NCBI RefSeq assembly: GCF_014873945.1
Contig: NZ_JADBEC010000001.1
Span: 2,268,501 to 2,332,500, forward strand
DNA length: 64,000 nt
Direction of reading: 5' to 3'
Source of the DNA: Rhizobium viscosum
GTDB lineage: Bacteria; Pseudomonadota; Alphaproteobacteria; Rhizobiales; Rhizobiaceae
How positions within the stretch are numbered: the first letter of the stretch is position 1; every line of letters starts with the position of its first letter. Below the pieces are notes generated by a model. The model was not told the origin of the DNA. It saw only the letters and a list, made by a program, of their open reading frames with translations, and ran no database searches. The translations under genes were made by a program, and so were the position numbers. This document shows positions 6,263 through 16,687 of this stretch, one piece after another.

Positions 6263-8890
6263 TCACTGAATATCGAGCAGTCGTTCGAGATATTGACGCT
6301 CGATCGCCTGGGTCGGATTGTTGCCGAGTTTTTCGCGGATAGCGTCCAGAATCTCCCGGGCGCGCTGAACGTCGATCTCGTCAGGTATCTTCACATCGTT
6401 GTTCATATCCGGCCCGAGGTCAGTCTGGCGTGGGCGGCCGAGCGGATCGCGGCCGTTCTGGTTGCCCTGGCCGAGCTGGCCGTTCGGGCCCTGCTGTCCT
6501 TGCTGGCCCTGCTGCGCCTGCATCATCTGGCTCATCATGTCACGTGCGCCCTGGCGCAGGGCTTCGAGAGCCCGGCCTTGGCCCTCCACAGCGCTGCTAC
6601 CGTTGCCCTGACCGAGATCACGGCCGGCGCCTTCCATTTCGCGCTGTGCTTGGCCGAAGCCTTCGCCCGGCTTCATACCCATATCGCCAAGGCTCTTCTG
6701 CAGTTCCTGCAACTGTTTGCCGAGCGCATCCTGCTGGCCACGCAGCTGCTTCAACGCTTCGCGCAGTTGCTCGGCCGTCATCTGGTCGCCGGGCTGCTGG
6801 CCTTGCTGCTGCTGGCCCTGCTGTTGTTGTTGCTGGCCTTCCTCGCCGGGCATCATGTCGTCCATGTTGGGGTCACCGCGCTGCATGCGGTCGCGAAGCT
6901 GCTGGTCGAGGCGGAAAGTCTCCTCCATCAGCTTCTGCTGGTCGCGGAGGATCTGGCCGAGTTTGTTCATCTGCTGAGTCAACTGGCTGTTTTCCTGCTG
7001 CTGGCCGCGCTGCGGGCGCGCCGTCTGCAGGTTGTTCATCAGCCGTTGCAGGTCGGAGAGCATCTGCTGGGCGGCATCGCGATTGCCGGAACGTGCCAGG
7101 TTTTCGATCTGGTCCATCATGCGCTGCAGATCTTGCTGGCGCAGGAAATTCTGGGCGTTCTGGTTCGGCTGCATCGGCATGTTCTGCAGGCGCTGGGCGA
7201 GCTCGTTCATATAGTCCTGCATCGCCTTGCGCAGCTCATCCATCAGTTTCTTAATTTCGGCGTCTGGAGCATTACGGTTCAGCGCATCGGCAAGGTTCTG
7301 CTGGGCGTCGCGCAGCCGCCGTTCCGCCAGCGAAAGATCACCTTCCTCGATGCCAAGCGCGATGTCCCAGAGATATTGGGCGGTATCCTTGAGCTGCTCA
7401 TCACCTCTGGCGAGCTTCATGCGGGTCAGCGCGGACTCGATCAGCAGGTAATGGGTGGTGTTCGGGATCGTCTCCTCGGGCCGGATCGTCAGGGCTTCGT
7501 TGAGCGCGATAGCTTCCGGCATTTTGCGGGTATCGAGAGCGAAGGTCTGGCGCTCTTCGGCGACGGCCGCTGCCAGCGGCTCGCTGAACGGACGCGATGG
7601 CATGATCATCTCATAGGGCGGGCTGCGGCCCGTCTGCCCGGCGGCATCCTTGGCGACGAGGGTGATGCGCACGCGTTTGCCTGCCAGCGGATGTTCGGTC
7701 AGGTTCTTGCTCGTCAGGCCCTTGCCGTCACGTGCATTGCGGCGGGGAATGTCCAGCCGGAATTCCGGCAGCGGATAGAGCGGCGTTGCGGCCGGATCGG
7801 ATTCGACCGGTACGATCTCGGCATGAGCCTCTTGCACGCCGTAATCGTCCTTCACCGTAAAGCCGATTTCCAGAGCACCGTTGACGGCGCGGCGCGGCAT
7901 GCCATCGAAGGCAATTTCAGGCGCCTTGTCGGGCAGGACGTCGAAACTCCAGATGCGGCCGTTTGCCTGTAGCGCGCCGTTCTCCTCGAGCTTCATGATG
8001 TGCGTCTGCGCCATCAGCTGAGGTGCAGCTGGAGCGCCTGAGGCCTGTTCAGCATTGGAGTTGGTGGCCAGCTGCGGCCGGGTGTCTTCCTGAACAGCGA
8101 TTTCCTGGCTTTCGCCATTGGCCTTCCTGAACAGTACCTTCTCGGCCGATTGGCCACCGCTGACGCGCACCGTCAGACTGGAAAACTGCGGAACACCGAT
8201 CGCGGTCTGTTCACTGCCATCGGCTGTCAGATAGATCGGTGCGCGGCCGGTATAGGAGGGCGGGGTCACCCATGCGTCGATACGCACGGCCGGGTTGCTC
8301 GTAACCTGTGCGGGTGCAGGCTGAAATGCGTCGGCGACGGAGCCGCCGTTGATCGACAGCGAATAACCGAATGCGGTGACGACAAGCAGCGCCGGTATGG
8401 CGCGTAGCGCGAAACGGTCGTGCCGGGCGATATCGGGTCGCGGCAGGCCAGCGTCCAATGTCGCGATCTTCCGCGCCATGCGCGTCTGGTGTTCACGCCA
8501 TAGGGCGCGAGAGAAGGGCGTATCGAAGGCGGGCTCATCCTCCTGCACCATGACCGGCTGATGTGGCAGGCCGTTGCGCTCTTCCAGCATGCGGTCGGCG
8601 TCGACAACCTGTGGCCAGCGAAGATTACGGAACGGCAGCAGGGAAACAAGGAAGCCGGCAGCAAAGGCGATCAGGAGGAGGACACGCAGCCAGTCCGGTA
8701 CAATACGGAAGAAGCCGAACCAGGAGACCGAGAGATAAATCGCGATGACGGAAAGGGCAGGCACCAGCAGCGGAAGAACCTGCTCGGCAAAAAGCACGAT
8801 CCGGGCCAGGAAACGTTTTGCCGCCACCAGCCGCGCAAGAGAGGGTTGAAGCGCGAATGCGCCTTTCTTCTGCCTTGCGAGGCTAGTCAT
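6263..8890 (-). CDS. TIGR02302 family membrane protein with Gln-rich low-complexity region
   Basis: 875 aa from the ATG at 8890 (GGAG upstream); a longer reading to 8980 has no better start. It is an alphaproteobacterial family of unknown function. The N-terminal third has membrane segments (LLVPALSVIAIYLSVSWFGFF, LLLIAFAAGFLVSLL and one near 185-200). A central beta-rich region of about 350 residues follows. The C-terminal third is helical and rich in Gln, Met and Asn, with Gln runs in the GEEGQQQQQQGQQQQGQQ region and many LRDxQQ-type heptads that suggest coiled coil. A long opposite-strand ORF here is a shadow of this composition. Confidence 0.88.
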   Translation of the reverse strand: MTSLARQKKGAFALQPSLARLVAAKRFLARIVLFAEQVLPLLVPALSVIAIYLSVSWFGFFRIVPDWLRVLLLIAFAAGFLVSLLPFRNLRWPQVVDADRMLEERNGLPHQPVMVQEDEPAFDTPFSRALWREHQTRMARKIATLDAGLPRPDIARHDRFALRAIPALLVVTAFGYSLSINGGSVADAFQPAPAQVTSNPAVRIDAWVTPPSYTGRAPIYLTADGSEQTAIGVPQFSSLTVRVSGGQSAEKVLFRKANGESQEIAVQEDTRPQLATNSNAEQASGAPAAPQLMAQTHIMKLEENGALQANGRIWSFDVLPDKAPEIAFDGMPRRAVNGALEIGFTVKDDYGVQEAHAEIVPVESDPAATPLYPLPEFRLDIPRRNARDGKGLTSKNLTEHPLAGKRVRITLVAKDAAGQTGRSPPYEMIMPSRPFSEPLAAAVAEERQTFALDTRKMPEAIALNEALTIRPEETIPNTTHYLLIESALTRMKLARGDEQLKDTAQYLWDIALGIEEGDLSLAERRLRDAQQNLADALNRNAPDAEIKKLMDELRKAMQDYMNELAQRLQNMPMQPNQNAQNFLRQQDLQRMMDQIENLARSGNRDAAQQMLSDLQRLMNNLQTARPQRGQQQENSQLTQQMNKLGQILRDQQKLMEETFRLDQQLRDRMQRGDPNMDDMMPGEEGQQQQQQGQQQQGQQPGDQMTAEQLREALKQLRGQQDALGKQLQELQKSLGDMGMKPGEGFGQAQREMEGAGRDLGQGNGSSAVEGQGRALEALRQGARDMMSQMMQAQQGQQGQQGPNGQLGQGNQNGRDPLGRPRQTDLGPDMNNDVKIPDEIDVQRAREILDAIREKLGNNPTQAIERQYLERLLDIQ

Positions 8891-9058
8891 CAATCCGGTC
8901 TCCGCGATCTGGTGTTCAGGGAACAGAGGGCGCTTCCGGCGATTGCTGGGCAATACGCTCACGAAAGAAAAGGATAACACTCTTTGTGGCGAAGGCGAGG
9001 GCGAGCACCTGTCAATACCGCTTTTTCGCGTGTGGTCGCCAAAAAGTGATTGCGACTT

Positions 9059-10327
9059 TTAGTCCAGCCAGGCCGGAACGGAATCGAGACCGATCAGCTC
9101 CGAATAGGTGCGGCGAGGACGAACCACATGGAATTCGTCACCCTTGACCAGTACTTCAGGCACCAAAAGGCGGCTATTATAGGTACCGGCCTGGACCGCG
9201 CCATAGGCGCCGGCCGTGCCGACGGCGAGGAGATCGCCCGGCTTCGGGGTCGCCATTTCCCGGTCTAGCGCGAGGTAATCGCCAGTCTCGCAGACGGGGC
9301 CGACGACATCGGCGCGGATGCGCGGCGCGTTGGCGGCCGAAATCACCACGGGCCGGATCTCATGATAGGCCTCATAGAGTGTCGGGCGGATGAGGTCGTT
9401 CATCGCGCCGTCGACGATCACAAAAGTCTTCTCGCCGCCATCCTTCACATAGAGGACTTCGGTGACGAGAATGCCGGCATTGCCGACGATCAGGCGGCCG
9501 GGCTCAGTGATGATCTTGCAATTCAGAGCGCGAAGCTGGTTCTTGACGATCGCGGCATAGGCGTCCGGCAGGGGCGGCGGATTGTTGTCGTCCTTATAGG
9601 GAATGCCGAGACCGCCGCCGATATCGACGTGGTGGATGTTATGGCCATCGGCGCGCAGCGTGTTGACCAGATCGTGCAGCAGCTTGAAGGCATCGTCGAA
9701 GGGCTGCAGCTCGGTGATCTGGCTGCCGATATGCATGTCGATGCCGGTTACTTCGATGCCGGGCAGGCTGGCTGCGCGGGCATAGATGGCTCGGGCGCGC
9801 TCCCAGGAGATGCCGAACTTGTTTTCCTTCTTGCCGGTCGAAATCTTCGCATGGGTGCGGGCATCAACATCGGGATTGATGCGAAAGGAAACAGGGGCTT
9901 TCTTGCCGGCGCGCACGGCACGCTGGTTGAGGATTTCGAGTTCCGGTTCGGATTCGACATTGAAGCAGTAGATGCCGGCTTCGAGTGCGTAATCCATCTC
10001 ATTCGGTGTCTTGCCGACGCCGGAGAACATGATGCGGTTGGCCGGAATTCCGGCGGCAAGCGCGCGGCGCAACTCGCCTTCGGAAACCACGTCGATGCCG
10101 GCGCCGAGCCGGCCGAGCGTCTTCAACACGGCCTGATTCGAATTTGCCTTCATCGCATAGCAGACCATGGAATCGACATCGCCGAAGGCTTCCGAGAAGA
10201 CCCGGTAGTGGCGCTCGAGCGTTGCTGTCGAATAGACGTAGAAGGGCGTGCCGACTGCCTTGGCGATTTCGGGAACGGGAACATTCTCGGCGTAGAGAAT
10301 GCCGTCGCGGTACTCGAAGTGGTTCAC
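9059..10327 (-). CDS. lysA: diaminopimelate decarboxylase
   Basis: 422 aa PLP enzyme (fold type III) that decarboxylates meso-diaminopimelate to lysine, the last step of lysine synthesis. The PLP Schiff-base lysine is Lys60 in CYAMKANSN. HIGSQ, the glycine-rich phosphate loop DIGGGLGIPY, EPGRLIVGNAG and the partner-site segment GPVCETGDYLA are all present. The start ATG at 10327 follows the lptM-like gene by 12 bp, so the two are co-transcribed, an arrangement common in Proteobacteria. Confidence 0.96.
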   Translation of the reverse strand: MNHFEYRDGILYAENVPVPEIAKAVGTPFYVYSTATLERHYRVFSEAFGDVDSMVCYAMKANSNQAVLKTLGRLGAGIDVVSEGELRRALAAGIPANRIMFSGVGKTPNEMDYALEAGIYCFNVESEPELEILNQRAVRAGKKAPVSFRINPDVDARTHAKISTGKKENKFGISWERARAIYARAASLPGIEVTGIDMHIGSQITELQPFDDAFKLLHDLVNTLRADGHNIHHVDIGGGLGIPYKDDNNPPPLPDAYAAIVKNQLRALNCKIITEPGRLIVGNAGILVTEVLYVKDGGEKTFVIVDGAMNDLIRPTLYEAYHEIRPVVISAANAPRIRADVVGPVCETGDYLALDREMATPKPGDLLAVGTAGAYGAVQAGTYNSRLLVPEVLVKGDEFHVVRPRRTYSELIGLDSVPAWLD

Positions 10328-10339
10328 GGTAGCAGGGCC

Positions 10340-10534
10340 TTAGAGAAGGGGATCGAGAATGAAGGGCTTATCGACGCTGCCGGGCTGTTTCGTCGGCTTG
10401 GAAACATCGCCGCCCTTCGTGGCATTGGCGCTCGGCGGATCGAGGTCGCCCTTGCGGCCGCATCCGGCAACGGCAAGGCCGATGACGGCAAAAACCACCG
10501 TAAGGCGGATGAAATGCGGCAAGCTCATCTGCAT
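10340..10534 (-). CDS. lptM: small LptM-like lipoprotein
   Basis: 64 aa from the ATG at 10534, chosen because AGGA lies five bases upstream; in-frame ATGs also exist at 10546 and 10528. A signal peptide ends in the lipobox LAVAGC, followed by GRKGDLDPP, the hallmark CGxKGPLxxP-like start of LptM (formerly YifL). LptM helps mature the LptD lipopolysaccharide translocon in E. coli. The gene is commonly placed upstream of lysA, as here. The mature part is short and Pro/Lys-rich. Confidence 0.82.
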   Translation of the reverse strand: MQMSLPHFIRLTVVFAVIGLAVAGCGRKGDLDPPSANATKGGDVSKPTKQPGSVDKPFILDPLL

Positions 10535-10675
10535 GAATATCCTCATATCGGGCACGGGGCACTGGCTGGCATCTTCATAGCGAAGTTTATCAGCCTTGTG
10601 CACCCCGATTGTTGAAGCTTCGGCCTGTGCGCATTTCCGGACGGCGAACCGATCTCCGTTTCGCCCGGAGATGCC

Positions 10676-12079
10676 TTAATTGCGCGCGCGCCAATAGGCG
10701 ATCTGCTTCCTGACTTCCGAAGGTGCAGTGCCGCCGAAGCTTTTGCGGCTGGCGACCGAAGCTTCGACCGTCAGCACGTCATAGACCTTGTCGGTGATGG
10801 CGGGATTGATCGCCTGCAGATCGGCGAGCGGAAGCTCCGAGAGATCGCAGCCCTTGCTTTCGGCAAGGGCCACGGCGCGGCCGGTGACATGGTGGGCGTC
10901 GCGGAAGGGAAGGCCCGCCTCGCGCACCAGCCAGTCGGCGAGATCCGTCGCGGTCGAATAACCGGATCCGGCAGCCGCTTTCATTTTGATAGTGTTGATC
11001 GTCATGTCGCGCACCATGCCAGTCATGGCGGCAATGGCCAGTTCCAGGCTTTCGGCGGCGTCGAAGACCTGTTCCTTGTCTTCCTGCATGTCCTTGGAAT
11101 AGGCAAGCGGCAGGCCCTTCATGATCGTCAGCAAGGCGATAAGCGAGCCATTGATACGACCAGTCTTGGCGCGCACCAGCTCGGCCGCATCCGGGTTCTT
11201 TTTCTGCGGCATGATCGAGGAGCCGGTCGAGAAGGCGTCCGAGAGGCGCACGAAGCCGAATTGCGGCGTCGACCAGATGACGATTTCCTCGGCAAGGCGC
11301 GACAGATGCACGGCGCAGATAGCGGCAATCGCCAGGAATTCGATGGCGAAGTCGCGGTCGGAAACGGTGTCGATCGAGTTGCGGGTCGGTTCGCGGAAAC
11401 CGAGCGCCTTTGCCGTCATGTGGCGGTCGATCGCATAACCGGTGCCGGCGAGCGCTGCCGCACCGATCGGGCTCTCGTCCATATGTTCGATCGCGTGGCG
11501 AACGCGGGAACGGTCGCGGCCGAACATTTCCACATAGGCCATGCAATGATGGCCGAAGGTGACCGGCTGGGCGGTTTGCAGATGCGTGAAGCCGGGCATG
11601 ACGCTGTCTGCATGTTCCTCGGCACGGTCGAGGAAGGCTGCGATCAGGTTGGTCAGCATCGCCTCGGTTTTCTGCAGCTCTTCTTTTACCCACAGGCGGA
11701 AGTCGAGCGCCACCTGGTCATTTCGCGAGCGGGCGGTGTGAAGGCGGCCGGCGGCGGGGCCGATCAGGGTCGCAAGCCGGGCCTCGACATTCATATGAAT
11801 GTCTTCGAGCTGACGAGAGAATTCGAAATTGCCGCTTTCGATTTCTGACAGGATCGTGTTTAGCCCGTGAACGATCTTGTCCTTATCGTCGGCGGAAATG
11901 ATGCCCTGATGAGCGAGCATCGTGGCGTGGGCGATCGATCCGCGGATATCCTGGGCAAACAGCTTCTTGTCGAAACCGATCGAGGCATTTATCTCCTCCA
12001 TGATCGCATCGGGGCCGGAGGCGAAACGTCCGCCCCACATCTGGTTGGAGGATTTGGTGTCCGTGTTGCCCTCAGCCAT
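10676..12079 (-). CDS. argH: argininosuccinate lyase
   Basis: 467 aa from the ATG at 12079 ([19 protein letters not shown]). An upstream extension to 12154 would run into the divergent tlpA-like gene. It splits argininosuccinate into arginine and fumarate. The fumarase/aspartase superfamily signature [11 protein letters not shown] carries the mobile catalytic serine loop. [14 protein letters not shown] and [16 protein letters not shown] carry substrate and catalytic residues. It is divergent from the thioredoxin gene, with 26 bp between the two starts. Confidence 0.96.
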   Translation of the reverse strand: MAEGNTDTKSSNQMWGGRFASGPDAIMEEINASIGFDKKLFAQDIRGSIAHATMLAHQGIISADDKDKIVHGLNTILSEIESGNFEFSRQLEDIHMNVEARLATLIGPAAGRLHTARSRNDQVALDFRLWVKEELQKTEAMLTNLIAAFLDRAEEHADSVMPGFTHLQTAQPVTFGHHCMAYVEMFGRDRSRVRHAIEHMDESPIGAAALAGTGYAIDRHMTAKALGFREPTRNSIDTVSDRDFAIEFLAIAAICAVHLSRLAEEIVIWSTPQFGFVRLSDAFSTGSSIMPQKKNPDAAELVRAKTGRINGSLIALLTIMKGLPLAYSKDMQEDKEQVFDAAESLELAIAAMTGMVRDMTINTIKMKAAAGSGYSTATDLADWLVREAGLPFRDAHHVTGRAVALAESKGCDLSELPLADLQAINPAITDKVYDVLTVEASVASRKSFGGTAPSEVRKQIAYWRARN

Positions 12080-12105
12080 GGAAGATGCCCGTCCTGGAGA
12101 ATGAA

Positions 12106-12768
12106 ATGACGACGAAAAAACCCTTCGGCCTGCCGTCCGTGAAACTGATCGCAATCGCTGCCGTTGCAGGCATCATTGCCGGTGCGGCAGCGGTATACGT
12201 GAAGGAGACGGGCATTGGCAATGGCGTCAGTGATACGGCCTCTGCCGAATGCCCGCTGACAAAGGAGCGCGCCGCCAATCTCAGTCCCCTCATGAAGGGC
12301 CAGGTTGCAGCCATGGTCGCCGCCAACGAGCCGAAGAAGCTTGAAACCGTTGCCTTCAACGGCCCCGACGGCAAGCCGATGACGCTTGATAATTTCGCCG
12401 GCAAGACCGTGCTTCTCAATCTCTGGGCCACATGGTGCGTGCCCTGCCGCGAGGAGATGCCGGCGCTGAATGCGCTGGAGAAGGAGATGGGCAGCGACAA
12501 GTTCCAGGTTGTACCGGTCAATATCGATACTGGTGACGATGAGAAGCCGAAGGCGTTTCTCAGCGAAATCGGTGTGGCTGCTCTGCAGCTCTACCGTGAC
12601 AACACGATCGGTGTTTTCAATAGCCTCAAGAAAGAAGGCCTCGCCTTTGGTCTTCCAGTGACGCTGCTGCTCGACGACAAGGGCTGCCTGATCTCCGCCA
12701 TGAACGGTCCTGCTGCCTGGGACAGCGAGGATGCCAAGGCGCTGATAAAGGGTGCGGTGGGTTCGTAG
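12106..12768 (+). CDS. tlpA: TlpA-type membrane-anchored thioredoxin
   Basis: 220 aa starting at the ATG at 12106, seven bases after GGAG; a weaker ATG lies at 12085. An N-terminal membrane anchor ([21 protein letters not shown]) leads to a periplasmic thioredoxin fold with the redox site [16 protein letters not shown]. In the family TlpA reduces apo-partners during cytochrome oxidase copper-site assembly. A separate Cys pair (ECPLT near the anchor and GC near the C-terminus) is also seen. Divergent placement from argH is conserved in rhizobia as I recall it. Confidence 0.88.
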   Translation: MTTKKPFGLPSVKLIAIAAVAGIIAGAAAVYVKETGIGNGVSDTASAECPLTKERAANLSPLMKGQVAAMVAANEPKKLETVAFNGPDGKPMTLDNFAGKTVLLNLWATWCVPCREEMPALNALEKEMGSDKFQVVPVNIDTGDDEKPKAFLSEIGVAALQLYRDNTIGVFNSLKKEGLAFGLPVTLLLDDKGCLISAMNGPAAWDSEDAKALIKGAVGS

Positions 12769-12777
12769 GAGCGGCCG

Positions 12778-12870
12778 TCAGGGGTCGCCGGCGCCGCGAA
12801 TGAGGAAGACGCCTGCAAGTCCGATCAGGACGCAGCATTGCAGCAGGAACATCGGCAATTCGCTCGACAT
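12778..12870 (-). CDS. 30-aa putative small membrane protein
   Basis: The ATG at 12870 follows AGGAAAA at good spacing and the frame runs 30 codons to a TGA at 12778. The peptide begins MSSELPMFLLQCCVLIGLAG and ends VFLIRGAGDP: an acidic start, a single hydrophobic helix with two adjacent cysteines, and a short basic tail. It lies in the gap between the convergent tlpA and hbdA genes. Function is unknown. A proper ribosome-binding site, plus hydrophobicity that fills the whole reading frame, argue that it is real. Confidence 0.5.
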   Translation of the reverse strand: MSSELPMFLLQCCVLIGLAGVFLIRGAGDP

Positions 12871-12948
12871 GGCATTTTCCTTCCGTTCACGGCAAGGAAA
12901 GCATTTCTCGGACGTTTGTTCCACTCGCCTTTTCAGGCGATGATTTGC

Positions 12949-13830
12949 TTAGCGGGTCGGAACCGGCGTTTCGCCACGATAATCGTAGAAGCCGCGGCCG
13001 GATTTGCGGCCGAGCCAGCCGGCTTCGACATATTTCACCAGCAGCGGGCAAGGGCGGTACTTGCTGTCGGCGAGGCCGTCATGCAGCACCTGCATGATGG
13101 ACAGGCAGGTATCGAGGCCAATAAAATCGGCAAGCTGCAGCGGCCCCATCGGATGATTGGCGCCGAGCTTCATGGCGGTATCGATGGCATCGACCGTGCC
13201 GACACCTTCGTACAGCGTATAGATCGCTTCGTTGATCATCGGCAGCAGAATGCGGTTGACGATGAAGGCCGGGAAGTCCTCAGCGACCGTGACCGTCTTT
13301 TCCAGCGATGCGACGAATTCCCTGGCGGCAGAGAAGGTTGCTTCCTCGGTCGCGATGCCGCGCACCAGCTCCACGAGCTTCATCACCGGAACCGGGTTCA
13401 TAAAGTGGATGCCCATGAAGCGCTCGGGGCGGTCTGTCGCGGATGCAAGACGTGTGATCGACAGCGAGGAGGTGTTGGTGGCAAGGATTGCTTCCGGCTT
13501 TAGTACCGGACAGACCTGCGCATAAATCTTGCGCTTGACGCTTTCATCCTCGGTCGCCGCCTCGATCACGAGATCGGAGGGGGCGAGATCGTTGACATCG
13601 GCCGAGCCGGTGATGTGGGAAAGCGCTACGCTGCGCTCTTCATCGGTCATCTTGCCGTTCGTCACCTGACGGGCAAAATTGCCGTTGATGGTGGCAAGGC
13701 CGGACTCGATACGATCCTGCGACAGATCGTAGATGTGAACCTTGTATCCTGCGGCGGCCGAAACATGCGCGATGCCGCAGCCCATCTGGCCCGCACCGAT
13801 GATACCAATATTCTTCAACACCGCACTCAT
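12949..13830 (-). CDS. hbdA: 3-hydroxybutyryl-CoA dehydrogenase
   Basis: 293 aa from the ATG at 13830 (MSAVLKNIGIIGAGQMG), preceded by a G-rich ribosome-binding stretch; an in-frame upstream ATG at 13854 is less likely. It oxidises 3-hydroxybutyryl-CoA with NAD(P), or runs in reverse for polyhydroxybutyrate. The Rossmann fold GAGQMGCGIA, the motif LATNTSSLSIT, the catalytic His in GIHFMNPVPVMKLVELVRG and the C-terminal domain (NHPMGPLQLADFIGLD) are present. It follows etfA on the same strand, linking the dehydrogenase to the flavoprotein operon. Confidence 0.93.
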   Translation of the reverse strand: MSAVLKNIGIIGAGQMGCGIAHVSAAAGYKVHIYDLSQDRIESGLATINGNFARQVTNGKMTDEERSVALSHITGSADVNDLAPSDLVIEAATEDESVKRKIYAQVCPVLKPEAILATNTSSLSITRLASATDRPERFMGIHFMNPVPVMKLVELVRGIATEEATFSAAREFVASLEKTVTVAEDFPAFIVNRILLPMINEAIYTLYEGVGTVDAIDTAMKLGANHPMGPLQLADFIGLDTCLSIMQVLHDGLADSKYRPCPLLVKYVEAGWLGRKSGRGFYDYRGETPVPTR

Positions 13831-13977
13831 CTCCAACCCCCGCCCGGCATACACCTCCGCGCTGCCGGTATTCTTATATGAAATTGCCGGACGAAAGATC
13901 GCCCGGCAAAAGTAGTAGACCGATAGAAGACAATTTTCCAGTCATTCGCAAGTGCGAAAAGAAGGCAATCTGCCCGA

Positions 13978-14907
13978 TCAGAGGGCTTTTTCGAGCTCCG
14001 GCAGGACGTCGAAGAGATCGGCGACAAGTCCATAGTCGGCAATCTGGAAGATCGGGGCTTCCTCGTCCTTGTTGATGGCGACGATGACCTTCGAGTCCTT
14101 CATGCCGGCGAGATGCTGGATTGCACCGGAGATGCCGCAGGCGATGTAAAGCTGCGGGGCGACGACCTTGCCGGTCTGGCCGACCTGCCAGTCGTTCGGG
14201 GCGTAGCCGGCGTCGACGGCGGCGCGCGATGCACCGACGGCAGCACCGAGCTTATCGGCGACCGGCAGGATGACTTCCTTGAACTTTTCGGCGGAGCCGA
14301 GAGCGCGGCCGCCGGAAATGATGATCTTGGCGGAGGTCAGTTCCGGCCGCTCGGAGGCCGACAGCGCGTCGGACACGAAATTCGAAAGACCGGGATCGGA
14401 AACGGCCGGGATCAGTTCGACGACAGCCGAGCCGCCCTCGGAAGCGGAGGCGAAGGAGGCCGTGCGTACGGTAATGACCTTCTTGGCGTCGGTCGCCTGC
14501 ACCGTCTGGATCGCATTGCCGGCATAGATCGGGCGCTTGAAGGTGTCGGCGGAGACAACCTCTATGATTTCGGAGACCTGGGCGGCATCGAGCAGAGCCG
14601 CGACACGCGGCATGACGTTCTTGCCGGTGGAGGTGGCCGCAGCGACGATCGTGTCATAGCTGCCGGCCAGCGAAACGATCAGGTCGGCGAGCGGTTCAGC
14701 AAGGTTGTTGGCGAGTTCGTCGCTTTCGGCGAGCAGTACTTTGGAGACGCCGGAGAGCTTCGCAGCGGCATCGGCCGCAGCCTTGGCGCCCTTGCCGGCG
14801 ACGAGTACGTGGATGTCACCACCGATCTGCGTTGCGGCCGTCAGGGCCTTGGCGGTCTGGTCGGAAAGGCTCGCATTGTCGTGGTCAGCCAGAAGAAGAA
14901 TGGCCAT
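13978..14907 (-). CDS. etfA: electron transfer flavoprotein alpha subunit
   Basis: 309 aa from the ATG at 14907 ([22 protein letters not shown]), with GGAG upstream. It carries the FAD of the EtfAB heterodimer, which passes electrons from acyl-CoA and other dehydrogenases to ETF-quinone oxidoreductase. The C-terminal FAD domain shows [42 protein letters not shown] and [27 protein letters not shown]. It lies 24 bp downstream of etfB in one operon. Confidence 0.95.
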   Translation of the reverse strand: MAILLLADHDNASLSDQTAKALTAATQIGGDIHVLVAGKGAKAAADAAAKLSGVSKVLLAESDELANNLAEPLADLIVSLAGSYDTIVAAATSTGKNVMPRVAALLDAAQVSEIIEVVSADTFKRPIYAGNAIQTVQATDAKKVITVRTASFASASEGGSAVVELIPAVSDPGLSNFVSDALSASERPELTSAKIIISGGRALGSAEKFKEVILPVADKLGAAVGASRAAVDAGYAPNDWQVGQTGKVVAPQLYIACGISGAIQHLAGMKDSKVIVAINKDEEAPIFQIADYGLVADLFDVLPELEKAL

Positions 14908-14931
14908 TATCGTGTTCTCCCTTTCCAAATC

Positions 14932-15681
14932 TCAGAGTACGCCGGCTTCGTTCTTGAGCTTGTCGACAAGCTCAGCGACCGACTTCACCTTCACGCCTGC
15001 CTTGCGGCCCGACGGTTCTTCCGTCTTCAGCACTTTCAGGCGCGGCGCGGTGGAAACGCCGAAATCGGCCGGGCTCTTCTTGTCGAGCGGCTTCTTCTTC
15101 GCCTTCATGATGTTCGGCAGCGTTGCGTAGCGCGGCTCGTTCAAACGCAGGTCGGTCGTCACGACGGCCGGAAGTTTGACTTTGATCGTCTGCAGGCCAC
15201 CGTCGATCTCACGGGTAACCGTCGCGCTGTCACCGGCGATCTCGACCTTGGATGCGAAGGTCGCCTGTGCGGAGCCGAGAAGGGCTGCAAGCATCTGGCC
15301 GGTCTGGTTGGAATCATCGTCGATCGCCTGCTTGCCGACAATGATGAGGCCGGGCTTTTCAGCGTCTGAGACACCCTTGAGGATCTTTGCGACTGCGAGC
15401 GGCTCGACGGCGTCATCGGTTTCGACGAGGATGGCGCGGTCGGCGCCCATGGCAAGCGCGGTGCGTAACGTTTCCTCTGCCTTGGCCGGGCCGATCGAAA
15501 CGACGACCACTTCTTCGGCCTTGCCGGCTTCCTTCAGGCGAAGGGCCTCCTCGACCGAAATCTCGTCGAACGGGTTCATCGACATTTTGACGTTGGCAAG
15601 GTCGACGCCCGATCCATCCGGTTTGACGCGGATCTTCACGTTGTAATCGACAACGCGCTTGACTGGGACGAGAATTTTCAT
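14932..15681 (-). CDS. etfB: electron transfer flavoprotein beta subunit
   Basis: 249 aa. This is the partner of EtfA; the family subunit binds AMP and holds the recognition loop for dehydrogenases. It starts [19 protein letters not shown]; the [16 protein letters not shown] stretch and the [21 protein letters not shown] segment are family hallmarks. It is the first gene of the etfB-etfA-(hbdA) run, so the operon promoter should lie in 15682-15864, which is visibly AT-rich near 15830-15870. Confidence 0.95.
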   Translation of the reverse strand: MKILVPVKRVVDYNVKIRVKPDGSGVDLANVKMSMNPFDEISVEEALRLKEAGKAEEVVVVSIGPAKAEETLRTALAMGADRAILVETDDAVEPLAVAKILKGVSDAEKPGLIIVGKQAIDDDSNQTGQMLAALLGSAQATFASKVEIAGDSATVTREIDGGLQTIKVKLPAVVTTDLRLNEPRYATLPNIMKAKKKPLDKKSPADFGVSTAPRLKVLKTEEPSGRKAGVKVKSVAELVDKLKNEAGVL

Positions 15682-15864
15682 GGGGTCCTTCCTTCGAACA
15701 GAGATGGGCCTTCAACAGAGACTTCTGGGAAAATGCGCGCTTGGACGCCGCTCCGATTGTCGAATGGCGACATGGATACGCGTTTTTCCTCCAAATACAA
15801 CGCTTCCGTGACGCAGCCGGTCGATTTGAATGGCAATATATTAACGTTTACGTTCACGTCAATA

Positions 15865-16650
15865 TTAAAGCTTGTCCCGGCCCCAAGGCAGGCGCGGCGG
15901 CATGGGCATGCCCGAGGCGGTGACGCGAATGGGGATCGGCCGATCCTTGACGGTGCGCGGCGTGACGATCTGCCGATCGAACAACGGCACGCCTGGCCGG
16001 CGCAGGACGAGAACGAGCAGGGCGCCTGCGATGATGCCGCCGACATGGGCGCCCCAGGAGACGTTACCGTCAGGATCGACCAACAGCATGAAAAACTGCT
16101 GACCAACCCAGAGCAGCAGCGGGATGAAGGCCGGCAGCGGTAACGGCACGCGGAAAAAGACCAGCACCCAGACCCGCACGCGCGGATGCAGCATCAGATA
16201 GGCAGCCACCACGCCGGAAATTGCGCCTGATGCACCGACGAGGGGCGCTTCGGATGTCGTCGACAGCAGGCCGTGACAGAGGGCGCCGGCGGCTGCGCAG
16301 GCGAGGTAGAAGATGAGGAAGCGCAGGTGCCCCATCGCATCCTCGACATTATCGCCGAAGACCCAGAGGAAGATCATGTTGCCAGCAAGATGCCAAAAGC
16401 CCGTATGGATAAAGGAATATGTAATGTAGGTCGCTGCTTCCGGCACGATCTCCAGCCCCGGTGCCAGCTCCGCATGGCCGAAGATGATGGCGGGGATATA
16501 ACCGAGGCCGACAGTCGTGGCCTGCACGAGTTGCTCGCTCTCGATCGTGGTGACGATCCAGGCGACGATATCGATTGTCATCAGGCCGAGCGTGACCCAC
16601 TGAACCCTAATGTGTTTCAGCGTATTGGCATCGTGCAGCGGTATGAACAT
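15865..16650 (-). CDS. rhomboid family intramembrane serine protease
   Basis: 261 aa from the ATG at 16650 (MFIPLHDANTLKHIRVQWVT); longer readings overlap the neighbouring gene. Six or so membrane segments are seen. The catalytic serine is in VGASGAISGVVAAYL and the partner histidine in WGAHVGGIIAGALL; HLAGNMIFLWVFGDNVED is the conserved HxxxN loop. Substrates are unknown. It lies 37 bp downstream of the cobalamin adenosyltransferase gene on the same strand. Confidence 0.9.
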   Translation of the reverse strand: MFIPLHDANTLKHIRVQWVTLGLMTIDIVAWIVTTIESEQLVQATTVGLGYIPAIIFGHAELAPGLEIVPEAATYITYSFIHTGFWHLAGNMIFLWVFGDNVEDAMGHLRFLIFYLACAAAGALCHGLLSTTSEAPLVGASGAISGVVAAYLMLHPRVRVWVLVFFRVPLPLPAFIPLLLWVGQQFFMLLVDPDGNVSWGAHVGGIIAGALLVLVLRRPGVPLFDRQIVTPRTVKDRPIPIRVTASGMPMPPRLPWGRDKL

Positions 16651-16687
16651 GAAGGCCTGCCCCCGGGCGATCGTGACGGCTGCGAAC

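Noticed and set aside
6209..7972. Long plus-strand ORF of 587 codons opposite the TIGR02302 gene
   Set aside because: It mirrors the Gln/Leu-rich composition of the real gene on the other strand and encodes a low-complexity Leu/Ala/His protein without a ribosome-binding site.
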